From assembly GCF_001639145.1 (NCBI RefSeq), contig NZ_LROY01000002.1, positions 404,501 through 468,500 on the forward strand: a stretch of 64,000 bases of DNA, in the 5' to 3' direction. This DNA is from Microbulbifer sp. Q7. GTDB taxonomy: Bacteria; Pseudomonadota; Gammaproteobacteria; Pseudomonadales; Cellvibrionaceae. The notes beneath the pieces were generated by a model. That model had not been told where the DNA came from and did no database searches. It worked only from the letters and a program-made list of their open reading frames with translations. The translations under genes were made by a program, and so were the position numbers. Of this stretch, positions 51,652 through 61,388 are shown piece after piece; position 1 is the stretch's first letter; each line of letters starts with the position of its first letter.

Positions 51652-52191
51652 ATGTTCCGGATTGCCCGAAAAATGGTAGTAGGCTGCGGTTGCGCCGCGG
51701 TGATCGCGGGGCTGGCAATGTCAGCCAGCGCGGAAACCGTGGTCAGTGTGTTGAAAGTCGACAGCAAGGGGGTGGGTACCATGCTGGGCACGGTGACCAT
51801 CTCCGAGACTCCCTACGGACTGGTGTTTACCCCCAACCTGAAAGGGCTGCCCCACGGACTGCACGGGTTCCATTTGCACCAGAATGGCAGCTGTGAGCCC
51901 GGGGAAAAAGACGGCAAGATGGTGCCCGCGTTGTCGGCGGGTGGTCACTACGACCCGAAAAAGACCGGCAAGCATGGGTTGCCATGGGGCGACGGCCATT
52001 TGGGTGACCTGCCACCGCTGTATGTGGACAGCGATGGCCGGGCCACATCGCCGGTACTGGCGCCCCGCGTGAAAGTTGCCGACCTCAAGGGGCGTGCGCT
52101 GATGATCCATGCCGGCGGCGATAACTTCTCGGACCAGCCCAAGCCCCTTGGCGGCGGCGGTGCGCGCGTTGCCTGCGGCGTGATTCAATAG
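51652..52191 (+). CDS. sodC: Periplasmic Cu/Zn superoxide dismutase
   Basis: A 179-residue exported enzyme. The signal peptide ends at ASA, and the metal ligands sit in [12 protein letters not shown], the bridging His in GGHYDP, and [11 protein letters not shown], with a C-terminal [12 protein letters not shown] giving the second disulfide half. It removes superoxide in the periplasm. The frame is open from a GTG at 51640, but GGAGG points to the ATG at 51652. Its last seven bases overlap the end of the converging catalase-family gene. Confidence 0.95.
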   Translation: MFRIARKMVVGCGCAAVIAGLAMSASAETVVSVLKVDSKGVGTMLGTVTISETPYGLVFTPNLKGLPHGLHGFHLHQNGSCEPGEKDGKMVPALSAGGHYDPKKTGKHGLPWGDGHLGDLPPLYVDSDGRATSPVLAPRVKVADLKGRALMIHAGGDNFSDQPKPLGGGGARVACGVIQ

Positions 52192-53531
52192 GCGGGTTCG
52201 CCTTCCGCGAGGTTGGGGCCATAGGCCCGGGGACACTGACTGCTTGCGGCCGTTCCATCCAGCGGCTGGAACAGGTCATCAAAGCAGCGCGGTAGCGGCC
52301 AGACAGGTTTGCGAATATTCAGGCCCTGCTGCGGTGTGCAGGGCGCGCCATCTCCGGGCACACACCAGTTTGCAGGCTCCACCTGCGGCGCCTGATTGCG
52401 TGTGTGACGGAATTCAGACACTGCGTGATACACCAGCCGGCGCGCGCGGTTGAGGCTGCCCAGGGGCTCCCAGGCGCCCACGCCACGCCAGGGACTCATT
52501 GACAGGTTTTCGCAGAATTGCTGTTGCGCTTCCCCGGTAAATGTCTGCGGCGGGATATGAAGTCGCGCGACGGGTATGAAAGGCGCTTTTTCTTCCTCCC
52601 AGATTACCGTGGCGTCATCCAGTGGCATCTGGTCGGCAGAGGCTTCGGCTGGCCGAGGTTGCACCATGAATTCGAAACAGGCGGAGCCCGATTTAAGGGT
52701 ATCGGCCATTTGTCGGGTTAAAAAGTCGTCCGCAGCGGTGTCGACGGTGGCCGGGTAGTGGGCACCGGGGCAGGGCCGGCTGGAAAACTTAACGGTGGTC
52801 TCCCCCAGCCGATAGGGCAGCATGGAGAAATACTGCTCTGCGAGCGGGGTGTCGATTTTTGACGATACCGTCTGATAGGCCCGGATCGTTTCTTTCAGGT
52901 GCAGCCGCGGCGGCCACAGGTTGAAAAACCAGCCTTTGCGGTCCAGCCTCGCCAGATGTTGCATATTTTCGGCGTAGTCGAAAATGTTGCGATTAAAAAA
53001 GGCTGGCATATTGGTCATGATGAAGTCCTGATTCGCCCCGCCGGGGCCATCACCGCTGCCCAGCTCCGGGGCAATCACCGGGCCCTCTGCGCCCATGACC
53101 TTCACCGCCATGCCCCGCGCATCCCCCTCGCCATCTGGCTGTACCAGCATGTCCCCATTGGAAAACCGCACCCATGCCTGGTAGGTGTGCCCGGGGCTGG
53201 CAAATACACTGTGCTGAAACTGTGCGGGGATATCACCGTTCACCTCAAATTCCGCACGCACACAGCCCGTGGCCTTGGCATGGGCATCCCGACGGTAGAG
53301 ATTGCCGTGGGCGGGACTGTTGTGCTGGTGGGCGATGCGGGAAATTTCACGGGCGGATGTGATGGCGGAGACAATCGCGGCCTGCTCGGCCGCGGAGATT
53401 TGCATGTCCAGTTGCTCGATGCTCGCTTCCACCGATTCGGCGACACCGGTTTCTGCGGTGCCCACAGACGGGTAAAAGGCCGTCGCTAGAAGGCAGGCGG
53501 TGAGCAGAAATCCTCGTGAGTACCGATTCAC
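52185..53531 (-). CDS. Exported catalase-family (SrpA-like) haem protein
   Basis: A 448-residue protein with a signal peptide (about 1-26, GTA) and a catalase core. [10 protein letters not shown] carries the distal His (H84) in the HAK context of catalases, and [15 protein letters not shown] carries the Tyr expected to ligate haem. It lacks a full-length catalase C-terminus and resembles the minimal 'catalase family' proteins, some of which act on organic hydroperoxides. The start is GTG with AAAGGAGG. It overlaps the end of the dihaem cytochrome gene by 4 bases, so the two are one operon. Confidence 0.82.
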   Translation of the reverse strand: MNRYSRGFLLTACLLATAFYPSVGTAETGVAESVEASIEQLDMQISAAEQAAIVSAITSAREISRIAHQHNSPAHGNLYRRDAHAKATGCVRAEFEVNGDIPAQFQHSVFASPGHTYQAWVRFSNGDMLVQPDGEGDARGMAVKVMGAEGPVIAPELGSGDGPGGANQDFIMTNMPAFFNRNIFDYAENMQHLARLDRKGWFFNLWPPRLHLKETIRAYQTVSSKIDTPLAEQYFSMLPYRLGETTVKFSSRPCPGAHYPATVDTAADDFLTRQMADTLKSGSACFEFMVQPRPAEASADQMPLDDATVIWEEEKAPFIPVARLHIPPQTFTGEAQQQFCENLSMSPWRGVGAWEPLGSLNRARRLVYHAVSEFRHTRNQAPQVEPANWCVPGDGAPCTPQQGLNIRKPVWPLPRCFDDLFQPLDGTAASSQCPRAYGPNLAEGEPAY

Positions 53532-55546
53532 AGGGCAGCCTCCTTTGCCGTAGACGCGGAGGCAGTTACATGGCGAAACGCGTTACAGGCTTGCTCGCCG
53601 ATGGCACTCGCCGGTGGCGCGGGGTATTGCGCCCAGTTCTGCGGGTCACCGCCCAGTGCTGCGCTGAAGTCCGGGTTCCCCATGACCTTCAGGTATTCGA
53701 GCAGCGCCATACGCTCGCCTTCGCGCAGCCGTCGTCCAATCCGCCCGGCCACATTGGCATCGGTGAACAGGTGTCCGGCATTGCTGTTGCCGGTTTGTGT
53801 GGTATCGAAGGTAAAGGTTCCCGGGCGATTGTCGGTGACATAGCCCAGCTTTTGCGGATTGTATTCGCGGTGACCAACGGCGAACTGCATCGGCCGCGCT
53901 TCCAGCGGCGAAAGCAGGTCGTAGATGGTGGGTACAGAGCCATTGTGCAGGAAGGGCGGCGTGGCCCAGACCCCGTGTAAGGGACGCGCTTTATAGGCGG
54001 TCTTGTTGGCGATACGAAATGGCACATTCAGGCCGTCGTAGTCGGCAATACCGTTGTTGTCACTGGACACACCGCTGTTTTCGTACAGCACGGGCACCAG
54101 CTTGTTCAGCAATAATTGCAGCCCGTCGCCGGCATTGACCTGTCGATTGCGCGCATCGTCGGGGTCGTCCGGGTTCTTGGCTACCAGCGGACCCGGGTCA
54201 TAGGTGTGGTTGACGTAGTTCTCGGCGGCGGTGGGGTCGGTGCCGATGACCTGCACATCAATCCAGGGAATGGCCCACAGGGATTCCCGCCAGTCTTCCC
54301 GCACCGGGCGATTGGCTGTGTCGTAGGAAATTTGCCCGGACATATCCCACTGCCAGTTCACACTGCGCTGGCTCCCCGGGTTTTCCCCGGGCCCGGCGGC
54401 CAGTTGCCACGCATAAGGCTTCGACGGATGAGGGCCGTGGCAGTGGGCGCATTGATCGGCGAACAGGTCCTTGCCGCGGCGCGCCTGTGCGATGTCAATG
54501 TTGCCCAGTACTTCCTCTGGCCATTTTGGTGGACGCAACTTGCGCAGGGTGGTTTCGATACACTGCATGCCCTGCACATTGATGGTGGACTGGCCGAATT
54601 CTTCCTCCGGCAGCAGTGCACCAGCCTCGTCGACCAGCTTTACCGGAGCCATCACGCCCAGGCTCTCCCCTACGTTGCGGGCCATGGCCTGATTGGTAAA
54701 CCCGGTGTACTGAACCCAGTCGAAGCGCCAGATATCCCACAGAAACGGGTAGCTCACCGGTGCATCGGCTGTCTTGTAATTCTCTTCGATGCCCAGGTTG
54801 TAGCCGAACACCACATTGCCGATTCGACCAACGGCGTCGGTACGCCCCCGGCCCTCGGTGGTGGGGAAATTTTTGGGGTTTCCCGGACCCGCCGCGAAGG
54901 TAAAGAAGCGCTCCCGGAATGCCGCGAATTCCTGCTTTAGCTGGTCTCGCTTGGCCGGGTCCTCACCGGCAATGGCGTCCGCAAACCGGTTCCACTTCAG
55001 CGGGTTAAAGCGCATCTCCAGCGCGGTTGCGCCGATGGAGTGTGTAAATTCCCCGGGCGCGCCGGTGGACATACCGTGAATCGCCTGGCCGCCGTCTACC
55101 CGCAGGGCGATACCGTTGTAGTGCAGCTCGCCGGTATGGCAGAGCGCGCAGCCCAGGTCCAGACGCACGGAGTCGTCTGTAGGATTTACATGGCGGCCCA
55201 TGCCAACCGGGTGCATGCCGGTATTCTGTGCCGGGTCATCCCCGGACTCGACAATAAATCCCCAGCCGCGCAGATTCTCCGGGCTGGCCAGTTTTTCCCG
55301 GGAGAACGGCAGTTCCAGAGCCTTCAGCCATTCGTAGTGCAGGCCCTGTAATTCGGTGCCCTGGGGTGTGTTGTAAAACAGCTGGCGATCTTGCTCTGAC
55401 CACCCCTGGTCCAGGTAGCGCACCTCGCGGATGTGTTCCTTGACGAGGTTGGGTTCGAGGAATTTTTGGGCAAGGGTGCAGCCGGTGAGAGCCAGGCCAC
55501 TTGAAAAAGCCAGCCACAGTGCCAGCTTGCCAGTACGAAAATCCAT
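53528..55546 (-). CDS. RoxA-like dihaem cytochrome c (dioxygenase/peroxidase family)
   Basis: A 672-residue c-type cytochrome with a lipobox (ALTGC, Cys 23). Two haem motifs, C133ALCH137 and C366AHCH370, lie far apart, as in the rubber oxygenase RoxA and related dihaem fatty-acid or polyisoprene dioxygenases, which have about this length. MauG/CcpA peroxidases are smaller. A C-terminal LHGVWATPPFLHNGSVPTIYDLL segment is also common to this family. Substrate unknown. It is co-translated with the catalase-family gene (4-base overlap), so its product may be a hydroperoxide that the partner converts. Confidence 0.83.
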   Translation of the reverse strand: MDFRTGKLALWLAFSSGLALTGCTLAQKFLEPNLVKEHIREVRYLDQGWSEQDRQLFYNTPQGTELQGLHYEWLKALELPFSREKLASPENLRGWGFIVESGDDPAQNTGMHPVGMGRHVNPTDDSVRLDLGCALCHTGELHYNGIALRVDGGQAIHGMSTGAPGEFTHSIGATALEMRFNPLKWNRFADAIAGEDPAKRDQLKQEFAAFRERFFTFAAGPGNPKNFPTTEGRGRTDAVGRIGNVVFGYNLGIEENYKTADAPVSYPFLWDIWRFDWVQYTGFTNQAMARNVGESLGVMAPVKLVDEAGALLPEEEFGQSTINVQGMQCIETTLRKLRPPKWPEEVLGNIDIAQARRGKDLFADQCAHCHGPHPSKPYAWQLAAGPGENPGSQRSVNWQWDMSGQISYDTANRPVREDWRESLWAIPWIDVQVIGTDPTAAENYVNHTYDPGPLVAKNPDDPDDARNRQVNAGDGLQLLLNKLVPVLYENSGVSSDNNGIADYDGLNVPFRIANKTAYKARPLHGVWATPPFLHNGSVPTIYDLLSPLEARPMQFAVGHREYNPQKLGYVTDNRPGTFTFDTTQTGNSNAGHLFTDANVAGRIGRRLREGERMALLEYLKVMGNPDFSAALGGDPQNWAQYPAPPASAIGEQACNAFRHVTASASTAKEAAL

Positions 55547-55630
55547 TTGCGTCCAGTTCCGGAAAATTGATTATTGTTCTTGCCGGTATGTAAAACACGG
55601 CCGAAGACGCATTGTAAATGGGGAACGGGG

Positions 55631-55662
55631 AAAAGAAAAAGCCGGGGCATTGCTGCCCCGGC
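55631..55662 (-). terminator. Terminator of the trimeric autotransporter gene
   Basis: GCCGGGGC/GCCCCGGC hairpin followed on the minus strand by TTTTTCTTTT, about 50 bases after the stop. Confidence 0.9.
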
Positions 55663-55710
55663 TTGTGCGCTCTTGGAAGGAGCTGCCTATTTATGGTGTG
55701 TATCGATCGG

Positions 55711-58101
55711 CTACAGATCGAAGCCAAAACCGATACCACCACCGGCCTCGCTGCCACTGAAGGCACCACCAAAGCTAATCCGGCCGCTCTCTCCCAGTGG
55801 ACGACCGTAGCCAATCGACACGGCGCTTTCGCCGTTCAACCAACCGGCCCCTACAGAGATTCGCCCGCGACATTCATTCCAGTCCCGCCAGTTCTTACAG
55901 CTGGAGCCACCGGCGTTGATTGCGGTTTGCTGCATGGCGATACCCATGGCACCGATGCGGTCCACGCGGGTGTTGGTCTGGTTCAGACGCTGGTCGAAGT
56001 CATCCATGCGACTGTTGAATTGCTGCAAACCCCGGAAATTGAACCCGGCGATTTCAGCGACGCGCTGGTCGGTATAGCGATTGGCCTGTTGCAGCGTTTG
56101 CGCAGAACTACGGTCGGTATACGCGTTGGACTTGCTCAATGTCTGCTGGTTGCCATCGGTGATTTTCTGCATCAACTGATTGCTTGAGCTAGTCACCTGC
56201 TGGTCGGTGTAGGTGTTGGCTTTTTGCAGGGTCTGCTGGTCACCGTCGGTGATTTTCTGCATCAGCTGGTTACTGGAGTCGGTCACCTGCTGGTCGGTGT
56301 AGGTGTTGGCCTGCTGCAGGGTCTGCTGGTCACCATCGGTGATTTTCTGCATCAGCTGGTTGCTGGAGTCGGTCACCTGCTGATCGGTGTAGTTGTTGGC
56401 GTTGGTGAGTGTTTGCTGATCACCATCGGTAATCTGTTGAGTGAGGGTTTGGTCCAAATTAGTAACAGCGTTGTCCGTGTACTGATTTGCCTGCTGCAGG
56501 GTATCCGCTGTTTGCTGATCGGTGTAGGTGTTGGCCTGCTGCAGGGTCTGCTGGTCACCGTTGGTGATCTGCTGGCTCAGGCTGTTGTTGAGGGTAGTGA
56601 TTTCACCATCGGTGTAGGTTTTGGCGTCGGTCAGCGTCTGAGTATCACCATCGGTGATTTTTTGCATCAAGTCCTGGTTTTGTTGATCCAGCTGATCCAC
56701 ATTTACCGCGTCGGTGCCATTCTGCCCTTCGGCCACATTGACGATACGCCGCTCACTACCGCTGTCACCAACGGACACGGTGTTCGCTTCCGATGCCAGC
56801 GAACCGGCACCCAGTGCCACCGCGTTGTCTCCGGTAGCCTGAGCATTACTGCCAAGCGCCGTTGCGTTGCTGACACCGGCTACCGCGCCATGGCCGGTGG
56901 CCGTGCTGCCAGCGCCAACGGCGAAGGTATTCGATCCGACGGCGGTACTTTCGGCACCGATCGCATCTGCCTGTGCGCCAAGCGCGGTGCTGGTTGCTCC
57001 TGAGGCCGCGGACAGGTTGCCGAGGGCGGTGGCATCCGCTGCCGTGGCCCTGGCTTCCTGGCCCACGGCGGTCGCGCGTGCAGCTTGGGCGGCGGAGTTC
57101 TGTCCCACGGCGAGGGAGGATTCACCGCTGGCATTGGCGGTTTCACCCAGGGCGGTGGCGTTGTTGGCCGTCGCCTGTGCGTCTTGGCCCAGGGCGGTGC
57201 TTTCAGTGCCCGAGGCGCTGGCATTGGCACCCACGGCGGTGGCGGATAGTTGCGAGGCAGAAGAGCCAAGGCCCAGAGCGGTAGTGTTTGTGGCGGTGGC
57301 CTGCGCATTTTGCCCAAAGGCACTGGCGCCTTCGGCCTGGGCCCGTGACGCGGCGCCCACCGCGGTACTATTCTCGCCAGATGCGTCGGACTGACCGCCC
57401 AGTGCGGTTGCGGAGGCTGCGCTGGCGGTGGCTTCCTGCCCCAAAGCTACCCCGTTGGTAGCCGTGGGGGAGACTGCCGCATCCTGACCCACGGCAGTGC
57501 TGTTTTCGGCCAAGGCTTCCGCGCCCTCACCTACCGCCGTACTATTTTGCGCTTCAGCCGTGCTCCCTTCACCGAGGGCGGTGGAGGCGGCCCCCGAAGC
57601 GGTGCTGGCGGCGCCGATAGCGGTGCTGGCTTCCCCTGAGGCGAGGCTCGCCGCACCAATGGCAGTGCTTTCTTCTCCCGACGCGCGGGACTCTGCTCCG
57701 TACGCGCTGGCGTTGGTTTGTGTTGCGGCGGAGCTGTTACCGGTGGCGGTAGAGGCTGTGCCACTGGCAGTGGCACCGGCACCAACGGCCGAGGCCGCGT
57801 CGCCCGAGGCGGTGGCATTTCTGCCAAAAGCCGAAGCGGAACTGCCGCTGGCTTCGGCATTATTACCAACCGCCACAGAGGCATTACCGCTGGCATCCGC
57901 ATCGGTGCCACAGGCGACGGAGTTACCGCCGGTGGCGGTGGCGCCATCGCCCGTATTATTGGGTGCGCCCGCCTCCTCACAGACAAATTGCGCGTTGGCG
58001 CCATTGGCCATCGTGAGGTAGCACAGGGTGGTCGCTACTAGTTTGGCGATGGTGTTGGCGAGGTGCTTGCGAGGAAACTGTGGCTGCTTGGAGCGGGGCA
58101 T
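55711..58101 (-). CDS. Trimeric autotransporter adhesin (YadA-like)
   Basis: A 796-residue surface adhesin. A signal peptide (about 1-37, ANA) precedes a YadA-type head of ~28 repeats of about 14 residues in the form S-x-A-x-G-x-x-A-x-A-[ST]-G (about 45-435). A neck (NTVSVGDSGSERRIVNV, about 438-458) follows. Next comes a coiled-coil stalk (about 459-705) with near-identical 30-residue repeats of the type QTLQQANTYTDQQ then QLMQKITDGD, and finally a YadA membrane anchor ending IGFGFDL. The frame reaches 58143, but GGGAAGAAG before the ATG at 58101 decides the start. Confidence 0.95.
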   Translation of the reverse strand: MPRSKQPQFPRKHLANTIAKLVATTLCYLTMANGANAQFVCEEAGAPNNTGDGATATGGNSVACGTDADASGNASVAVGNNAEASGSSASAFGRNATASGDAASAVGAGATASGTASTATGNSSAATQTNASAYGAESRASGEESTAIGAASLASGEASTAIGAASTASGAASTALGEGSTAEAQNSTAVGEGAEALAENSTAVGQDAAVSPTATNGVALGQEATASAASATALGGQSDASGENSTAVGAASRAQAEGASAFGQNAQATATNTTALGLGSSASQLSATAVGANASASGTESTALGQDAQATANNATALGETANASGESSLAVGQNSAAQAARATAVGQEARATAADATALGNLSAASGATSTALGAQADAIGAESTAVGSNTFAVGAGSTATGHGAVAGVSNATALGSNAQATGDNAVALGAGSLASEANTVSVGDSGSERRIVNVAEGQNGTDAVNVDQLDQQNQDLMQKITDGDTQTLTDAKTYTDGEITTLNNSLSQQITNGDQQTLQQANTYTDQQTADTLQQANQYTDNAVTNLDQTLTQQITDGDQQTLTNANNYTDQQVTDSSNQLMQKITDGDQQTLQQANTYTDQQVTDSSNQLMQKITDGDQQTLQKANTYTDQQVTSSSNQLMQKITDGNQQTLSKSNAYTDRSSAQTLQQANRYTDQRVAEIAGFNFRGLQQFNSRMDDFDQRLNQTNTRVDRIGAMGIAMQQTAINAGGSSCKNWRDWNECRGRISVGAGWLNGESAVSIGYGRPLGESGRISFGGAFSGSEAGGGIGFGFDL
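56135..56600 (-). repeat. 90-bp repeats in the adhesin stalk
   Basis: Codons for the stalk unit repeat with a period near 90 bases, the third to fifth copies almost identical at DNA level (for example around 56200-56400). Such repeats can recombine and change stalk length. Confidence 0.85.
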
Positions 58102-58312
58102 AACTTCTTCCCTGATGTGGCGCGTTGGACGATGTTTGAGCATCCACTGCTCTAATTGGTCATATTTTAGTCAAGCAGGGGTTTGGTTTGCCTGCAACCG
58201 GGCTGGCGGGTGAAGCGGTGTCAGTGGCGTGGATGTATTTGGCTATGGCGCTTCGAGTGCTCAAGGGAGGGCGGTCGAGCGGGGGGCGAGCGGTAGAAGG
58301 ACGGTGCGGAAA

Positions 58313-58345
58313 GGCGCCCGCCAATTCGTGTGAATGGCGGGCGCC
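58313..58345 (-). terminator. Terminator of the DUF885 gene
   Basis: GGCGCCCGCC/GGCGGGCGCC arms extended by TTC/GAA around a short loop; only a TTT tract follows on the minus strand. Position about 46 bases past the DUF885 stop. Confidence 0.7.
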
Positions 58346-58390
58346 GAGGTTACCCGGCTGCGGAGTTGTCACCCCGCGGGGTAGACAAGT

Positions 58391-60298
58391 TTACTGCGCG
58401 GCGGCTGTGTCTTGCTTACTAGCAACCCACTCGCCAACCAGTTCCTCCAGCACATCCAGTGGCACCGCACCATTGGCCAGCACCACGTCGTGGAATTCGC
58501 GGATATCGAACTTGTCACCCAGTTGCTGCTTGGCATTTTCACGCAGTTCGACAATTTTCATCATGCCGATTTTGTACGCGGTGGCCTGGCCCGGCATCAC
58601 GATGTAGCGCTCGATGGCCTTGACCACATCCCCCTGGGGGTTGGGGCTGTTTTCTGCCAGCCAGTCGATGGTTTCTTCGCGGGTCCATTTCTTGCTGTGC
58701 AGGCCGGTGTCGACCACCAGACGGCAGGCGCGCCACAGTTCCATCGCCAGGCGGCCAAAGTCGGAGTAGGGGTCTTCGTACAGGCCGATTTCCTTGGGCA
58801 CCAGCTCCGAGTACAGGCCCCAGCCTTCGGTGTAAGCGGTATAGCCACCGAATTTGCGGAAGCTGGGTACGTTTTCCAGCTCCTGCATGATGGACAGTTG
58901 CATATGGTGGCCGGGCACACCTTCGTGGTAGGCGAGCGCCTCCATCTGGTATACGGGCATGCTGCTCATCTTGTACAGGTTGGCGTAGTAAATACCCGGG
59001 CGTGAGCCATCCGGCGCAGGGCGCTGGTAAAAGGCCTTGCCGGCGGATTTTTCACGGAAGGGTTCCACCGCTTTGACGATCAGATCCGCCTTGGGCTTGG
59101 TGATAAACAGCTCGTCCAGGCGCTGCTTCATATTATCGATCATCGCCGTGGCTTCTTTGAGGTAGCGCTGTTTGCCTTCCTCGGTTTCCGGGTAGTAGAA
59201 CTGCTCATCGGTGCGCATGAATTCGAAGAATTCCTGCAGGGAGCCATCAAACTTCACCGTCTTCATGATCTCGCGCATTTCGTCGTGAATGCGCTTCACC
59301 TCGTCCAACCCTTTCTGGTGGATTTCGTCGGCGCTCATGTCGGTGGTGGTGTAGACATTCAGGCGGTGCTGATAGTACTTGTCGCCGTCGGGCAGTTTCC
59401 AGGCGCCGTCGTCGGTAGTGGCTACTTTCTCCAGTTCCGTCAGGTAACCATTGAGCTTTTCATAGGCAGGCTTGACGCTGTCCAGTAGTGCTGATTTGGC
59501 TTGTTCGATCAGCGCCGATTTTTCCTCGGCAGCAATTTCCAGTTTCTCGACCTTGCCCTTGAAGTCGGCAAACAGGGTGCTGTCTTTGCCGTCGTCAAAC
59601 GGCGCGCCGGTAATCAGGTTGTTGCCATCGCTGATCACGTAGGGGAAGACAAATTTCGGCACGATGACGCCTTTGTCGGCGCGTTCTTTCAGGTTGGCAA
59701 TCAGTTGCTCAAAGTGCGTCGGCAGGGCATTCAGGCGGGAGATATAGGCTTCTGCATCGGAAACACTGTCGATGCGGTGCTGGTTGATCAGCAGGGAGGC
59801 CGCACTGGTGTGCACCGCGTACATCTGATTGACCGGGTAAGTGTGCAGTCGCCACTTCCAGCCTTCGATATCCTGCTCCAGGTTTCGAATGGCGAGCTCC
59901 AGGGAGAGGCGGGTAGCGTCGTCGAGCTGCTTGGGATCAATTTTTTTCAGGTCCGCCAGCTGGCGCTTTTTAATCTCGTGGGTTTCTTTTTCAAAAGCGG
60001 GGGAAATGTCGTCCCACTTGTCGTAACCGTCCTTCATGCCCAGGAAGGTCTTAAACTCCGGGCTGCGATTGAGATGGGTCTGGAACTGTTCTTCAAAAAG
60101 CTGGTTGGTTTTTTCGATGACTTCGGGGTTGCCGCCGCCGGTTGTATCAGAGGTGTCGGCATTGTTGCCCTTGGCCTGATCGGCGACCTGGGCAGAGTCC
60201 GCAGCCGAAGACTCCGGCGTGTTCGTTTGTTCGCGGTCACAACCTGTGATGGCCAGCGCGCTTATGGCGGCTGCCAGCAGAGTCAGCTTGAGTTTCAT
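58391..60298 (-). CDS. DUF885 lipoprotein, putative metallopeptidase
   Basis: A 635-residue lipoprotein (lipobox AITGC, Cys 20) with an acidic low-complexity linker (about 25-55) and a DUF885 domain. The zinc motif H458-E-G-V-P-G-H-H465 fits the HExxGHH-type motif of this family, and a conserved EGWGLYSE follows about 25 residues later with the likely third ligand. The DUF885 family is thought to contain carboxypeptidase-like enzymes; activity here is unproven. Likely anchored in the outer or inner membrane, acting in the periplasm. Confidence 0.87.
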   Translation of the reverse strand: MKLKLTLLAAAISALAITGCDREQTNTPESSAADSAQVADQAKGNNADTSDTTGGGNPEVIEKTNQLFEEQFQTHLNRSPEFKTFLGMKDGYDKWDDISPAFEKETHEIKKRQLADLKKIDPKQLDDATRLSLELAIRNLEQDIEGWKWRLHTYPVNQMYAVHTSAASLLINQHRIDSVSDAEAYISRLNALPTHFEQLIANLKERADKGVIVPKFVFPYVISDGNNLITGAPFDDGKDSTLFADFKGKVEKLEIAAEEKSALIEQAKSALLDSVKPAYEKLNGYLTELEKVATTDDGAWKLPDGDKYYQHRLNVYTTTDMSADEIHQKGLDEVKRIHDEMREIMKTVKFDGSLQEFFEFMRTDEQFYYPETEEGKQRYLKEATAMIDNMKQRLDELFITKPKADLIVKAVEPFREKSAGKAFYQRPAPDGSRPGIYYANLYKMSSMPVYQMEALAYHEGVPGHHMQLSIMQELENVPSFRKFGGYTAYTEGWGLYSELVPKEIGLYEDPYSDFGRLAMELWRACRLVVDTGLHSKKWTREETIDWLAENSPNPQGDVVKAIERYIVMPGQATAYKIGMMKIVELRENAKQQLGDKFDIREFHDVVLANGAVPLDVLEELVGEWVASKQDTAAAQ

Positions 60299-60432
60299 GG
60301 TGTTATCTCAACGTCAGTGAATAAAGGGTTTGAGGGTTCAGTGTTGTAACCATTCGCGGCAGTGGTTGCAAATTTTAGGGCGGAGTGGTCACTTTTTGGT
60401 CGAATGAAGTGGCGGGTAGCAGGTTACCGGCA

Positions 60433-60461
60433 CAAAAAAGCGGGCCACCGGGGCCCGCTTT
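60433..60461 (-). terminator. Terminator of sodB
   Basis: AAAGCGGGCC/GGCCCGCTTT hairpin followed on the minus strand by six T, about 25 bases after the sodB stop. Confidence 0.9.
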
Positions 60462-60486
60462 CGACTTCACTGATACGATTCAGTGA

Positions 60487-61068
60487 TCAGGCAAAGTTCT
60501 GGTTCGCGAAGTCCCAGTTTACCAGTGCCCAGAATGCTTCCATGTACTTCGGACGCGCATTGCGGTAGTCAATATAGTAGGCGTGTTCCCACACGTCGCA
60601 AGTCAGCAGCGGGGTTACGCTGTCGTCGGTCAGTGGGGTTTCGGCGTTGGAGGTGTTCACGATGGCTACAGAGCCGTCGGACTTCTTCACCAGCCAAGTC
60701 CAGCCGGAGCCGAAGTTGTTTACCGCGCTTGCGGTGAACTCTTCTTTGAATTTGTCGAAGGAACCGAAGGCCGCATTGATGGCTTCGGCTACTGCGCCAG
60801 TGGCAGCACCGCCGCCGTTGGGGCTCAGGCAGTTCCAGTAGAAGGTGTGGTTCCAGATCTGCGCGGCATTGTTGAATACGCCACCAGAGGAAGATTTGAT
60901 GACGTCTTCCAAAGACTTGTCGGCGTCCGGGGTACCGTCCAGCAGACCGTTGAGCTTGTCCACGTAGGTCTTGTGGTGTTTGCCGTAGTGGAATTCCAGA
61001 GTTTCCTGAGAGATGTGCGGCTGAAGCGCGTCCATAGCATAGGGAAGTTCGGGGAGAACGTGTGCCAT
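60487..61068 (-). CDS. sodB: Superoxide dismutase (Fe type)
   Basis: A 193-residue Fe superoxide dismutase. Hallmarks are [20 protein letters not shown], the [10 protein letters not shown] helix, [16 protein letters not shown] (Fe-type pattern) and the metal-ligand motif [13 protein letters not shown]. It removes cytoplasmic superoxide. GGAAGGAA precedes the ATG. A Fur-box-like site lies about 165 bases upstream. Confidence 0.97.
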   Translation of the reverse strand: MAHVLPELPYAMDALQPHISQETLEFHYGKHHKTYVDKLNGLLDGTPDADKSLEDVIKSSSGGVFNNAAQIWNHTFYWNCLSPNGGGAATGAVAEAINAAFGSFDKFKEEFTASAVNNFGSGWTWLVKKSDGSVAIVNTSNAETPLTDDSVTPLLTCDVWEHAYYIDYRNARPKYMEAFWALVNWDFANQNFA

Positions 61069-61233
61069 GTAATATTCCTTCCTTTGTCCGGGACCTGTAC
61101 CGACCCAAGTACGGTAGTAGGTCTGTTATTGGTGGCAGGCATTCTACACCCGCTTGGTGTCATTATTAAGCCGTTGGAATGCGTGGAAACGCCCCCATAG
61201 AGGCAAAACGTGCTGTGATTTGCGGTTAATTTC

Positions 61234-61252
61234 GAGAATGATTATCAATAAC
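61234..61252. promoter_or_regulatory. Fur-box-like operator in the sodB divergent region
   Basis: GAGAATGATTATCAATAAC matches the 19-bp Fur consensus GATAATGATAATCATTATC at 15 positions. It lies in the 320-base divergent gap between sodB (left, minus) and the coiled-coil gene (right, plus), so it could control either. I did not find an unambiguous -10/-35 pair beside it. Confidence 0.7.
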
Positions 61253-61388
61253 GGAATGTTCCCGGAGTTCCGTTGTCCTATTCTGATAACAGTAACCGCT
61301 TACTTTTTCGTCAATTTTTGGTATAACTGCCGCCTATTTCTACCGATTGCCGGCCCGAACTGGCCGCATCCCAACGCAGGACGACATC

